Source: Umbelopsis isabellina (lineage: Eukaryota; Mucoromycota; Umbelopsidomycetes; Umbelopsidales; Umbelopsidaceae). Taken from it: DNA of 64,000 nucleotides. The stretch covers positions 434,001-498,000 of the forward strand of contig JAEPQZ010000014.1 in NCBI GenBank assembly GCA_016758905.1, read 5' to 3'. The position numbers and the translations under genes were made by a program. The notes below the pieces were generated by a model. The model did not search any database and was not told the DNA's origin. It saw only the letters and a list, made by a program, of their open reading frames with translations. Below, piece after piece: positions 10,871 through 20,914 of the stretch. Every line of letters begins with the position of its first letter. Within the stretch, counting starts at the first letter, position 1.

Positions 10871-11206
10871 ATGTATCGCTTTATCCAACTCTCAGCATTA
10901 CTAGGTCTTTTGGCCAGTATGGTGGCAGCCGACACTACCATTGTAGCTTTCAGTGGTAGAGACTGTCAAGGGTCTAGCACAGAGTTCCAGATTTAAAGTG
11001 GTTCTAAAGTAGTTCAAGTACAACCATTCCAATCTTTCCGTACAACGGTCATCACCAATAACGACATAGTCACTTGCTGTGCTCAAGGATTCAATTGCGC
11101 TCAAGCAAACCTTAATGCTGCCATGGGTTTGCAAAATTGTGTTAACGCCCCATCCGGAAGTTTTGACAAGATTGACGATGAGAGTGGTAATTTAATAGAC
11201 AACTAA
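10871..11206 (+). pseudogene. Small secreted Cys-containing protein gene interrupted by an in-frame stop
   Basis: From ATG 10871 the frame gives a signal peptide (MYRFIQLSALLGLLASMVAA) and then TTIVAFSGRDCQGSS. It meets one in-frame stop about 41 codons in, and then continues open for ~70 codons in the same frame to a second stop (SFRTTVITNNDIVTCC, AQGFNCAQANLNAAMG, ending DESGNLIDN). The pattern (F-SG-x2-C-x-G near the start, later paired Cys) is common in small secreted fungal proteins, some with a crystallin-like fold; that family link is only a guess. No plausible intron removes the stop without deleting the first conserved Cys region. The rest of the frame is intact, so the loss is recent, or the stop is read through, or this is a sequencing error. 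Confidence 0.65.
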
Positions 11207-11354
11207 TTGTAGCCCAATGTCTTTATTATAAGTGATTCATAATAAATCACCGTTTTACAGGCAATTTTTTGATGAAATAATGTACATAGACTTCAGCTGG
11301 TGGCCAAAGCGATTGTTGCGTTACAACTCCGACCAGATACCTCAAAATTGACAG

Positions 11355-11360
11355 ACGCGT
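11355..11360 (+). promoter_or_regulatory. MCB-like element (ACGCGT) upstream of DAD1
   Basis: ACGCGT, the MluI cell-cycle box bound by MBF-type factors in fungi, 50 bases before the DAD1 ATG. The hexamer is expected several times by chance in 64 kb, so the call rests on position and gene identity. Confidence 0.4.
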
Positions 11361-11410
11361 ATTTTTCAGGCTTTTTTTTTGGCTTACTTTCTATCACCCT
11401 CTACCATTCC

Positions 11411-11638
11411 ATGGATACGCGACCACCATTCGAACGCGAGCGAGACAACCTTCTAGAAAACGTCACTCAAGGTCTAGAACAAGTCATCGCCAACATGGCT
11501 CATTTGAATCGTAACCTCGAGACAATTAATACCATTGGAAAGGACTTCGATAATGTCGCTTCTCTTTGGCGTGAATTCCATTCTGCCATCGTTACGGATT
11601 CTAACGTGTCAAATGGAAATGAAGAACATAGAAACTAA
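11411..11638 (+). CDS. DAD1: DASH/DAM1 complex subunit Dad1
   Basis: 75 residues. Small helical subunit of the DASH (Dam1) ring complex, which couples kinetochores to microtubules in fungi. The family signature is plain: FERERDNLLENVTQGLEQV, then NMAHLNRNLETINTIGKDF and VASLWREFH, matching yeast Dad1 (long heptad helix, LNRNLE, ALW..F). The start at 11411 (MDTRPPFERERD) was chosen because it fits the family N-terminus; an in-frame ATG at 11300 would add 37 residues with no family support. No intron. An MCB-like element lies 50 bases upstream, consistent with cell-cycle expression. The next gene is convergent on the minus strand. Confidence 0.9.
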   Translation: MDTRPPFERERDNLLENVTQGLEQVIANMAHLNRNLETINTIGKDFDNVASLWREFHSAIVTDSNVSNGNEEHRN

Positions 11639-11878
11639 AATAGCTCTTTGGTTATGCTAGCGCGATTGTATATACATATATGTTCGAAAATCCTCTGTAC
11701 TTTATAATTTTCTCAAGCAAATTCGTAGGCGTCCTTATCTCCGTATTCAAGCACAAATCGATATAGATCAATCACTCGAAGATGAATAATAAAATTGATT
11801 TGCATATCAAACTTTATTATAACACGGCAACCTTACAGGGATTGCATTAATTTACATTAGAATAACATGTGGTTTAAT

Positions 11879-12911
11879 TTACATATGGTTGGCCGCGCGA
11901 GGAGAAGCATAGGTATTTAATATCTTGTCCCTGAGATAACCCCATCTTTCAGTGCAATCGGTTGGCGAGTGCTTGCTTCGTAACTTGCTTTCTAACCCTT
12001 CCATGTGAATTTGATGCCTTTTAAGCACATTCTCCAACAAAGCTCGATCATCTGCTAAGGACCAATTGGTAGCAGTAGCAGAGGATTTATCGTCAACGTC
12101 CGATTTTTCAGTATCGGATGGAGGGGTGAGAGGTCGTGACATGAGACGCTTTGAAAAGATCTATTTTTCGTATCGGATCGAATGACTATGTTTAGTTCAC
12201 GTGGACGAGAGAAATGAAAGGGGTGATCACTTACAGATTGGCTGTCCTCTTCTGGTAATGGTCTGTGTGCGTTACTGGCAGTGTACTGTGGTATATGAGC
12301 AAGCTCTCCAACCTGCACACTTTTACGTCGCTTCACCACTTCAGGGCTGAACCCAACCACCTATTGTTTAAGCGGACAAATGGTTACTACCACGTACTCA
12401 CGTTGTGATATGACTGGGGACACGGTAGGACCCAGGGGGGACCTCAGCGGAGATCACAATAGGGTCACTTATACGGTAAAATAACAAACCTACCTCATAA
12501 TCCGCAGAGGAACGGCGAGCTAGATCGATTGATTCATATTCTAATGAAAGCTTTCGTTTGGCTAAACGAAGATCATACAACATTTTAGATACTGCTGCTC
12601 CTGAGGTCTACTTTCATTGTTTGAAGAACCCCCCAACCGTAGCACCAAAGCCTCCAACAAACCGATTCACACTAGATAGCTATAAGAGCTAGTCCATTAA
12701 GCTACAAAAAGTGCTTACCATTAGAGTTTGTGATTCCTAGTTGCCGGTTAGTGAGTGGTGATCCGGTTTCACTGAATGCCTTAATGATGCCATGCACGGC
12801 CGTCTTGGATAGACCAGACAAACGAGCACACTGACGCTCAGAGGCGCCTGCCTGATAAGCTCCAACAACATACCAGCGCTTCTCTGCAGGAATATCTTTA
12901 CCGGTGAACAT
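11879..12911 (-). CDS. Putative DNA-binding protein: Tc1-type HTH plus Myb/SANT-like domain
   Basis: About 230 residues in four exons. The first (12911 to ~12719) encodes IPAEKRWYVVGAYQAGASER and CARLSGLSKTAVHGIIKAF, a helix-turn-helix like the N-terminal DNA-binding part of Tc1/mariner transposases. The second encodes a basic helical stretch (MLYDLRLAKRKLSLEYESID), the third a linker (VVGFSPEVVKRRKSVQVGE), and the last a Myb/SANT-like unit (NWSLADDRALLENVLKRH .. DCTERWGYLRDKIL) ending at 11879. Joins were chosen to keep frame (Asn+Gly-Ala-Ala; Tyr-Glu+Val-Val; Gln-Ser+Ile-Phe). No transposase catalytic DDE part is seen, so this is a host gene or a domesticated fragment, probably nuclear. It is divergent from TRS23 with 145 bases between starts, so the promoter is shared. 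Confidence 0.65.
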
Positions 12912-13056
12912 TGGTGTGATGATGGGTGGAGAGGCTCAGAGTAATTAGAGGCAAAGGGGTGAATAGCCGAGCGGAGTATCAATACGTCATTTGATAGAAG
13001 CGGTCCACTTTAAAGGAGTTGCAAGAGTCACAACCGACAATATTTCATACCGAATC

Positions 13057-13590
13057 ATGATCTATTCCGTGTATATAATTAATAAGGCAGGCGGTTTAGT
13101 GTACCAACGGGATTTTGCTGAGCAATTGGAAAAAGTCTCAAGCAATGACTACTTGGTGTTAGCGGGAACATTCCACGGGTAAGCTTTTGCAACACGTAAC
13201 GCGGCTCGCTGCATGCAACCGAAAATCGCTAAATGGGTCTTTCACAGTGTTCATGCCATCACATCCAAGATCTCACCTGTGCCATCATCCTCAGGTATCG
13301 AAGTTTTGGAAGGCGAAACTTTCAAGCTGGTGTGCACGCAGACTCTCACAGGTAAACAACTCAGCTATCTTTCAACTTCTTGCATTCTGAATGTCTACTT
13401 ACCCGTTCTTCAGGAACCAAGTTTTTGATTGTAACCGACCCACAGCACCAGAACGTAGATGCTCTACAGAAAAAGGTTTATGATCTTTACAGCAATTATG
13501 TCATGAAAAACCCTTTCCATACACCAGAAATGCCTATCCGATCCGACCAATTCGATGTTGGCCTCAGCAAGCTCATTAATGAAGCTTAAA
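13057..13590 (+). CDS. TRS23: TRAPP complex subunit Trs23 (TRAPPC4, sybindin-like)
   Basis: Core subunit of the TRAPP complexes, the nucleotide-exchange factors for Ypt1/Rab1 in ER-Golgi transport and autophagy. Exons 13057-13178, 13248-13351 and 13424-13590; joins give GTFHG+VHAITSK and QTLTG+TKFLIVTD, as in the family. The longin-type fold starts [20 protein letters not shown]; conserved pieces are [28 protein letters not shown] and the C-terminal [12 protein letters not shown]. About 130 residues. The final Ala codon is followed directly by TAA. Start fixed by the family N-terminus. Confidence 0.93.
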
Positions 13591-13763
13591 AACATTTACG
13601 AAAGACATAGAATACCCCTTCCTTCACCACTGTTTAATATCTTGTTTCTTTGAAAAGAAATAAATTGTTTTTATTTTGTTATAGAGTAATTGTTCATGCG
13701 AACGGTTAACTAAATGGGTATTGTACAGAAAGGATGGGGTTTAGACCATTGCCTCACTTAAGA

Positions 13764-16119
13764 TCATGCACTTAGATGCAGATTCTCTATAAAGTTTTCC
13801 AGGTCGTCCTGCCTAATCTCCATGACCGAGGTTTCAAAACTGTCGTGCTTAACATGAGCTTTTGTGCGTCTCACCGCGTCCTGAAAAGCTGATCCAAAAT
13901 GACTAAGGGCATCGTTCAGTATCAACAATTTCATTCACTATATAGATTATACAGAATACTTACTTTTGCCGCACATCGCCAAAAGTAGGTGCACCAGTGA
14001 CACCTACAACTAAATATGAGCCTTGTGTTTCGTTGAGTGTTCCGATTACAAATGGCAAGTTGCGCTTTCCATATTCCTAATTCAAAGAAATGTTAACAGT
14101 CTTCTTTGTACAGTCTAAGATACGCCAACAAATCAACGTACTCGGTAAGCATCAACCAAAAACAGGGCAAGCTTAGAAAGTGTAAGGGGATGTGTAAACA
14201 AGCTAATGTCCGGTCCATCTTTGATAATGGCTAAACGGAATGTTCGCAACGTCTTCACCGACTTCTTTTCTATCATAGCAGTGCCTTGTTGAACTATGGC
14301 TCGCTGAAGCTTCATGCATAAACCCAGACCGCGTTGCATGCCCTCAATGCTGTAGAAACGGTTTAGATACAGACACTATTATTTTCCTTAATCTTGTTCT
14401 CACTCACCTGTCAAGAGCATCATACGCCGTATAAAAGTTTTGCAACCACCATCGATTCGGTATTGGTTTTGGTTTTGGTGTTTCCGGTCCGTCATCATCA
14501 TTGGTAACTGGTTCGCTATCAGTATTCCACTCAACCGTCTCTCCCAGTCGATGGGCTACTTCTGGAGAAGTTTCCAGCAATGAAGAGAGAGAGTAGACTG
14601 CATCACTTGCTGAGGTCTGGCCTCTCCATCCATATGATCTCGAGAAACTCGGAAAACAGATATCGGTCAAACCATATAATGGAGCCACAGAGTCTATTTT
14701 GGATCGTAATATCTTTTTAAGCTCGATATCCATATGTGTAAATACTTGCTGACATTGATTGAGCGAAAAGCTTAGATCATAAAAACTGTTAGTATACAAA
14801 GGGGCTCACGACCGTAGCTCATTGTGATATCACTCACCCCATCTTGGCAAACATATTGTTCAACCGCTTTTTGCCAAATTCTTTCCAAACTCCCAGTTTA
14901 CTAGCAACGTAGCCTGAATGAAACATGCTATCATACAGGCTCCAGTGTCGGTACAGCATGAATCGATATTCATCTTCAAACTTTATAGATGTATTGATGG
15001 TTTGCGATGATGTCTCTTGCGGTATATTGAAGCGCGCTACTTCGTCCATAAAGATGCGCAGCTGATCAAGGTATATTGGCGTATCAATGTGTTCTGTGAT
15101 GTATTGTGAAGTCACTCCAGTGATAGCGAACCATAGGAGATCATTTGTAGTGCGGTCAAGTTGGTTTGCTAATGTATACATGATTCCGGCCACTGACTGG
15201 CTATAGTACATGCCAGACGAATAGTATTGTGCTATTTTCATACGACTGTGCCTAGCTTTTGACCGCTTTGCTTCAGAAGTCTCTCCCTACAGATGGCGTC
15301 AGTGCGCAAATCAAGTCCCCTTTGCGGTTTGACCAAGTACATACCTCGTCCAGTCGCCGCCGTTGGCGTGGTCGATCGCTTTCTAACCGTGACCTCTCCT
15401 CTCCATCATCGGTATCATCATCCTCTTGCTCATTGTTTTCCTCATCACTCTCGTCTGAGCTACTATCAGAGTCCTCATCCGAAGATCCATACTATAGCAG
15501 AGATTAGATTTATGCAGAAAATAAATTATAGATCAAGATTGTACTCACAGCCACATTTTCATAAGCAACCATCAATTCTTTCGCGTTCTCATCGTCTTCG
15601 TCATCATCAAACACTGCAACCTGGGTGCCTGAAAAGAGATTGTCCAAGTTCAGCGGCCTATGACTATCGATTATATACATGGTCACGTTTGCTGGTGTAT
15701 CTATGTAGAGTGAAGTATCCACCATGCCTCCACAGTTGATCATTACGATCGATCGTAGCTGTGCAGATAGTAAGTACATATACACAAGTCTTTTTAGTAT
15801 TGACGTGTTGTGGCTATACCTCGTCATCGGTCTGAATTAGCTCAGTATTCGCTTCCTTTAAGTCGGAATAGCTTGAAACTGGAACGATCTTATGCGGAAT
15901 AAAGTCTGTCTTCAATAGTGTCTGTAGTTTAAGCATGGATCAGCATTATACCTGCTTGCAAACGACATGAACAATTGCAAATACATTTACCTGTAGAATC
16001 TTGCAGGCACATAACGCATCCACGTCCGATGCAACAAAGACTATGCAGTTTCCATCAAGAGAATCCTGTTTGATCTTTTCATAGGCTTCATGCCACCGAC
16101 GTTTGAAGATTCTGACCAT
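13764..16119 (-). CDS. CDC45: CDC45, replication initiation factor (CMG helicase component)
   Basis: With MCM2-7 and GINS, Cdc45 forms the replicative CMG helicase. The N-terminal DHH-like region is clear: MVRIFKRRWHEAYEKIKQ then IVFVASDVDALCACKILQ, followed by MINCGG and YIIDSHRPLNLDNLF. An acidic linker (EDSDSSSDESDEENNEQEDD type, 15400-15490) precedes basic RRQRRRLDE. The central part has YYSSGMYYSQSVAGIMYTLA, LLWFAITGVTSQYI and LYRHWSLYDSMFHSGYVASK, all Cdc45 signatures; the C-terminus has SRSYGWRGQTSASDAVYSL. The chain ends ENLHLSA at 13764. Around ten exons. The start at 16119 gives an N-terminus of family length. MCB-like elements lie just upstream. Confidence 0.93.
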
Positions 16120-16649
16120 GAAGGAAACTGTAGTGGCAAGAACGCGAATCGTTTTTACAAAAAATTTAATCTTCTGGTCGCGTTGAGACGCGTAAAAATC
16201 CTAGCCCCCGCCACCCAATTTGGTAAATTTGAAAAATTCAATGACCTTTCAATTACAACAGCTTTCCAAGTAGTTGGACAAAAGCATTGAGGGGATTTTC
16301 AGTATAATTGTCAATCAAGTGAGTATGGCAAGAGCTCCATAGGATCTGGTGTACTCTGGTCACTACTTCCAGTGCCTGTCATAGACATTCCAACAATTTT
16401 TACGAGGTGATACATTTGACACTGTGACAATTGTACGACTGTATGATGCACTGGTGAAGCTACCGTCGGCAATGGTTTCATTTGCTCATTGTAATCATCT
16501 ACCACAAAAAAAGTCGTTCAATTGGTGGGAAAAGACTATGATTCTATTTTTATTATGATACAGGTAGCTTTGGGATGAATTCAATAGATGAGCGGGTACA
16601 ATAAAGCGACATAAAAATTGGTCGAGCTAAAGTTGAAGGAAGTGTGTAT
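16120..16649. other. Intergenic between CDC45 and mL43
   Basis: Holds the CDC45 promoter and the 3' flank of mL43, both on the minus strand. A minus frame at 16311-16505 (64 codons) is open but I recognise nothing in it. Confidence 0.4.
16142..16193 (-). promoter_or_regulatory. Cluster of MCB-like elements upstream of CDC45
   Basis: Within 75 bases upstream of the CDC45 ATG there are ACGCGT (16188-16193), AACGCGAC on the minus strand (about 16177-16184) and a further CGCG core at 16142-16147. ACGCGT and close variants are MBF sites in yeasts, where CDC45 is a G1/S gene. Three CGCG cores in 52 bases of otherwise AT-rich DNA is unlikely to be chance. Confidence 0.55.
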
Positions 16650-17190
16650 CTAGATTTTGTGAGGGTTTGTGTGGAAAGGAGACCAGATGCCTCGAACACT
16701 CTCGCTGGTGGAAATTACTGACTTTTTGGTGAGGTTTTTCAGTTTGGAACCACTTGAATCTCTCAAGAGCTGGACTTTTCGCTTAATCTCACTGTTCTCC
16801 ATATTTCGTACACAAATGACTTTGTCTCGGCCATTCACTGTAAGGAATTATGTTAGACGAACTGAAGACAAATTGCTGGTTGACGTTACTTGCCACTTAC
16901 AGTATTCTCCACGTATGATAGGATGGTGAGCGGGTCTAGGCTCCACAACAATCTCAATTTGAGGATTGGCCTTGGCGAATTCCACAAGATCCTTCTTAAG
17001 ATATTGACTGTGAAGAATTGAACGTTAGCAGCGGTTTAAGACTCTGGTCAATGCTGCCTCAAGTTGGCACTTACATCATGCCCTTGTTGCTTCCCCAGTT
17101 TTCGCAATAGTTGAATACCATCTTTCTGCACTGCAGAATATAGGTGCCTACACCGTTCTTGGTAACTGATGCAAGTCTTTGTGCTGACAT
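16650..17190 (-). CDS. Mitochondrial large-subunit ribosomal protein mL43 (MRPL51-type)
   Basis: Mitochondrial ribosomal protein with a thioredoxin-like L51/S25/CI-B8 fold. Three exons: [32 protein letters not shown] (17190 to about 17077), [29 protein letters not shown], and [18 protein letters not shown] followed by a tail ending FHTNPHKI at 16650. The core GxSxGxxxFL-type segment and the RG-Y-NG order fit yeast MRPL51 and human MRPL43. About 135 residues. Divergent from MRD1 with about 186 bases between the two starts, so mitochondrial and cytoplasmic ribosome genes may share a promoter. Confidence 0.88.
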
Positions 17191-17376
17191 TGTATTATAC
17201 TCTAAAGCTTGGTTGCTTTTGTTTGCCCCTTCTGAAATTTGTTAACAAAAAAATGTTGAATTGAATGAATGCACGTGATTTGTGACAGCTACATTTTTTT
17301 TGCTCGTCTTTTTTTTCCAATGCTTGGTTGGCCAGTAAAGACCAAGCTTGTGCTGCAATACTTGTGAATCGCCGTA

Positions 17377-20300
17377 ATGTAAGTAATTGCAACTAATCAA
17401 CACCAGCTTCGTGTGTCTATGGAATACTGAACAGCTTTGTTACCCAGGTCTCGACTCATTGTCAAGAACTTACCCAAGCATTTGTCGGAAGACCGACTCA
17501 GGGAGCACTTCGCCTCACAAGGCGAGGTCACGGATGCAAAGCTCATGAAAACTTCGTATGTATACATAAGAGTATCACCGAATTATACTATAAGAAGCAC
17601 TAACTAACCATATCTATCATACAGCTCCGGTATATCTCGACGATTCGCTTTCATTGGTTACAGAACTGAGAAGGATGCGGCCCGAGCTCGCAAGTATTTT
17701 AACGACACTTACATTGATACGTCCAAGATCATAGTGGAGAAGTCTAAGCCTGTAAGTTGATAAGACCTATATAAGGTAACACTACGAGCTATCTCTAATC
17801 ATCTTAAATCGTATAGATTGGTGATGCAACTCTACCAAGACCATGGAGCGCCTACTCGGCTGGTTCATCTGCCAACACGCAGAAACTCGGAACACACAGG
17901 GTTATAAACATCCAAGAAGCTAAGAGTGCTAATGGAAAGGATAATGAGGTACAAAACGAAGCTCAGAAAGGTGAAGCAGAAAGGAAAAAGCAGCATATCT
18001 CTAAGCTGTATGAAGATTTGGAGAATCCCAAGTTGAAGGAGTACTTGGGTGTGATGTCCAAGAAAAAAGGTCAAACTTGGGCTAACGACGACATAGTTGC
18101 AACCAAGGAAGATGGCCCTGAAAAGACTCGAAAGAATGGCAAAGCAGCACCCAAGGTTGCAACTGTCGCTGTTGCTAACCGCAAGACGGGTGGTACCGGC
18201 CAAGTCTTGACTAAAACCCACGTCACGTTCGACGATTCTGATGATGAACTTTATGAAAGTATGCCACCATCAAAGGATGAGGATGAGGAGGAGGAGAACG
18301 AAGAAGAAGAAGGAGAGGAGCCAGTCGAAGACAAAAGCGCAATCAATGGTATGTCTGATTTGGACTACTTGCGATCAAAAATGACCTTGAAGGAAGATGC
18401 AGACATCAATGAAAGTGAGCTGCAATCTGAGAATGAGGAAGCTGAAGACAAGGAAGACGATGATCACAAAGCTAATAAAGATGGCGACGATGGATCAGAA
18501 GGCGGTGACTACATCGATGAGGACTCTGACAAGGAAGAGATGGACGTTGATAAAAAAGAAGATCTGGTGGAACAGCTTAGACCAGTGCTTAATCAAGAAC
18601 CACCTATGAGACCACCTATCGAGCCAGAAGTATCACCAATCGATCAGATTTCTGACACTGGAAGATTGTTTGTTCGTAATCTTCCATATACATGCAGCGA
18701 GGACGATTTGAAAAAGTTGTTCCAAAAATTTGGACCACTCTCAGAAGTGCATATGCCCATTGCAAAAGATACCAAAAAGCCTAAAGGTTTTGCCTATATT
18801 TTATATTTGTTGCCGGAGCATGCTATCAAAGCTTTCCAATCTTTGGATCAGCAGTCTTTCCAAGGTCGCTTGCTTCACATTTTACCTGCGAAAGAGAAAC
18901 CTCAAGCCAAGGAGGAGTCAGACGCTGGTCCAAATGGTGTGAAATTGAGTTCCGTCAAAAAACAGAAAGACTCACAACGAAAAGCCCAAGCCGGCAGTGA
19001 TTTCAATTGGAATGCTCTTTTCATGAGTGGTGATGCTATCGCTGCTTCTATCGCAGATCGTTTGGGCGTATCAAAGGCAGATGTTCTTAATCCAGAGGCT
19101 GATAATCAAGCTGTAAGACTGGCGCTTGCAGAAACACAAATTGTAAATGAGACCAAAGAGTTCTTCAGCAAACATGGCATCGTATTAGATTCCTTTGCCA
19201 AAAAGGAAAGAAGCGATACAGTCATCTTGGTGAAAAATATCCCATACGGCACCAGTGAAGAAGAACTACGAGATCTTTTTGGCAAACACGGTGATCTTGG
19301 TCGAGTACTCTTGCCACCTGCCAAAACAATTGCCGTTGTTGAATTTCTTGAACCAAGCGAAGCTAGAGCAGCTTTCTCCGCACTCGCTTACCGCCGTTTC
19401 AAGGATACTTTGATTTATTTGGAGAAAGGACCTAAAGATATGTTTAGCAGTAAATATAATCCTGAGGCCATCGCCGCAGCTGCCGCTACCGAAGCTACCA
19501 AAGAAGGAAAGAAAGCTATCACTGGAAGTGAGCTTGTTGGCACTGACAACGACACCACTGATCTTGACGCCGTTGAAGGATCAACCCTATTTGTCAAAAA
19601 CCTTAACTTCTCAACCACGGCCGAAGTCCTCAAAAAGGCGTTTTCATCAATCCAGGGCTATAGATCTTCGCGCATTAATGTCAAGGATGATCCCAAGCAT
19701 CCCAGTAAGAAGCTTAGCATGGGTTTTGGTTTCGTTGAATTTGACAACAAGCAAAATGCTGAGAAGGCGATGAAAGCTATGCAGGTATAAATATGTTCAA
19801 GCACTTTTGTAAGAATGTCGTGAGCGAAATGATTGATCACTGTTGATTTTTTTATAGGGATACAATTTGGATGGGCATGCTTTGCAACTCAAGTTCTCTC
19901 ATAGAAAGACAACAGCAAGTGATGCCTCTAAACCTGGTTCCAGCAAGACTGCACAGGGTACCAAGTTGATTGTTAGAAACGTTCCATTTGAGGCCACCAA
20001 GAAGGATATCCGAGAATTATTTGGGTATGTGCAAATTGTCTAATCCCAAAGTATAGTATGTTACTAATTGATCCTCTCTCTCATTAATTTTAGCTCTTAT
20101 GGACAACTCAAATCACTGCGCATACCAAAGAAGTTCAATGGCGGTCATCGTGGTTTTGCTTTCTTGGAATTCATGACAAAGCAAGAGGCTAAAAATGTGT
20201 TTGACAACATGAGCAGTATTCATTTGTACGGAAGACATCTCGTACTAGAATGGGCTGCAGAAGAAGAAAGCGTCGATGCATTACGAGAGAAGACTGGCAA

Positions 20301-20424
20301 GAAGTTTGCACGCGAAGACCAAGGTCCTCATGGACGTGGTGCTAAGCGACAGCGTGTTGATCTGGATCACGACAATGATGCGTTTGCTGCCACAGAGATG
20401 CAGATGGATGATCTTTCTGATTAA
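17377..20424 (+). CDS. MRD1: Mrd1 (RBM19), five-RRM ribosome biogenesis protein
   Basis: Nucleolar protein needed for early pre-rRNA cleavages and release of 18S precursors. Exons: 17377-17378 (coding part), 17448-17555, 17625-17751, 17817-19784, 19858-20024 and 20094-20424. The start codon is split: AT at 17377-17378, then intron 17379-17447 (GTAAGT..CTAATC..CCCAG), then G at 17448, giving [18 protein letters not shown], the family N-terminus. Unspliced, the ATG is followed at once by TAA. Five RRMs are seen by their RNP motifs: [59 protein letters not shown] and [18 protein letters not shown] long acidic stretch ([15 protein letters not shown]) sits between RRM1 and RRM2. Good match to the family in order and length (about 895 residues). 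Confidence 0.93.
17379..17447 (+). other. Intron that splits the MRD1 start codon
   Basis: 69 bases, donor GTAAGT, branch-like CTAATC, acceptor CCCAG. It lies between the T and G of the initiator ATG. Removing it is the only way seen to join an ATG to the conserved N-terminus, because an in-frame TGA lies 27 bases upstream of the TCT codon in the unspliced sequence. Confidence 0.8.
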
Positions 20425-20914
20425 TTCACCACATAAGTTTGTAAATAATTTCATTATCACGTAATAGAATATGGCATTGGCGGTTATCAAAGAAACGCTT
20501 TTACAAAGTAATTTAGCCAGCTTCACAGCATAGTTTTTGTTCGCAGGATATTTTTTTCTCCATCTGCTTATATAAAATTCTTCACATTCATTTATCATCC
20601 GAACTCCATCACTTATTAGAACCTAGAAGAAGATATTGCAATAATGAGTATGGTCGAACATGTTTATAGTCACTTCCAATGTGGTTCGGTAACCCAAAAT
20701 GAGAATATCATCATTACTCTTCATGCATCACGTGCACTTATTCAAGCGAAACTAAACCCAAAAGTTTTGACGCTGGAACTCTCTCCAAAATCACAAAGGA
20801 TCCCCAATTTGGAGACTAGTTTGAAAACTGTGGTCCTTGTTAGTCGATGAAAAAACATAGATCGGGATTACACCCGATATTGGGTCCACAACAGGTGAGA
20901 ATTCCGCTTCAACA
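20425..20914. other. Intergenic upstream of the UVRAG-like gene
   Basis: Contains a TATATAAAA sequence near 20570 and an open frame at 20644-20850 (68 codons) that I do not recognise. The TATA and this frame may belong to a small gene or to a 5' leader; unsupported either way. Confidence 0.4.

Noticed and set aside
16311-16505. 64-codon minus frame between CDC45 and mL43
   Set aside because: No motif, no good splice link to either neighbour; length is within chance for this AT content.
20644-20850. 68-codon plus-strand frame just upstream of the UVRAG-like gene, with a TATA-like sequence before it
   Set aside because: No recognisable domain or signal peptide and no link in frame to the next gene; kept only as a remark in the intergenic entry.
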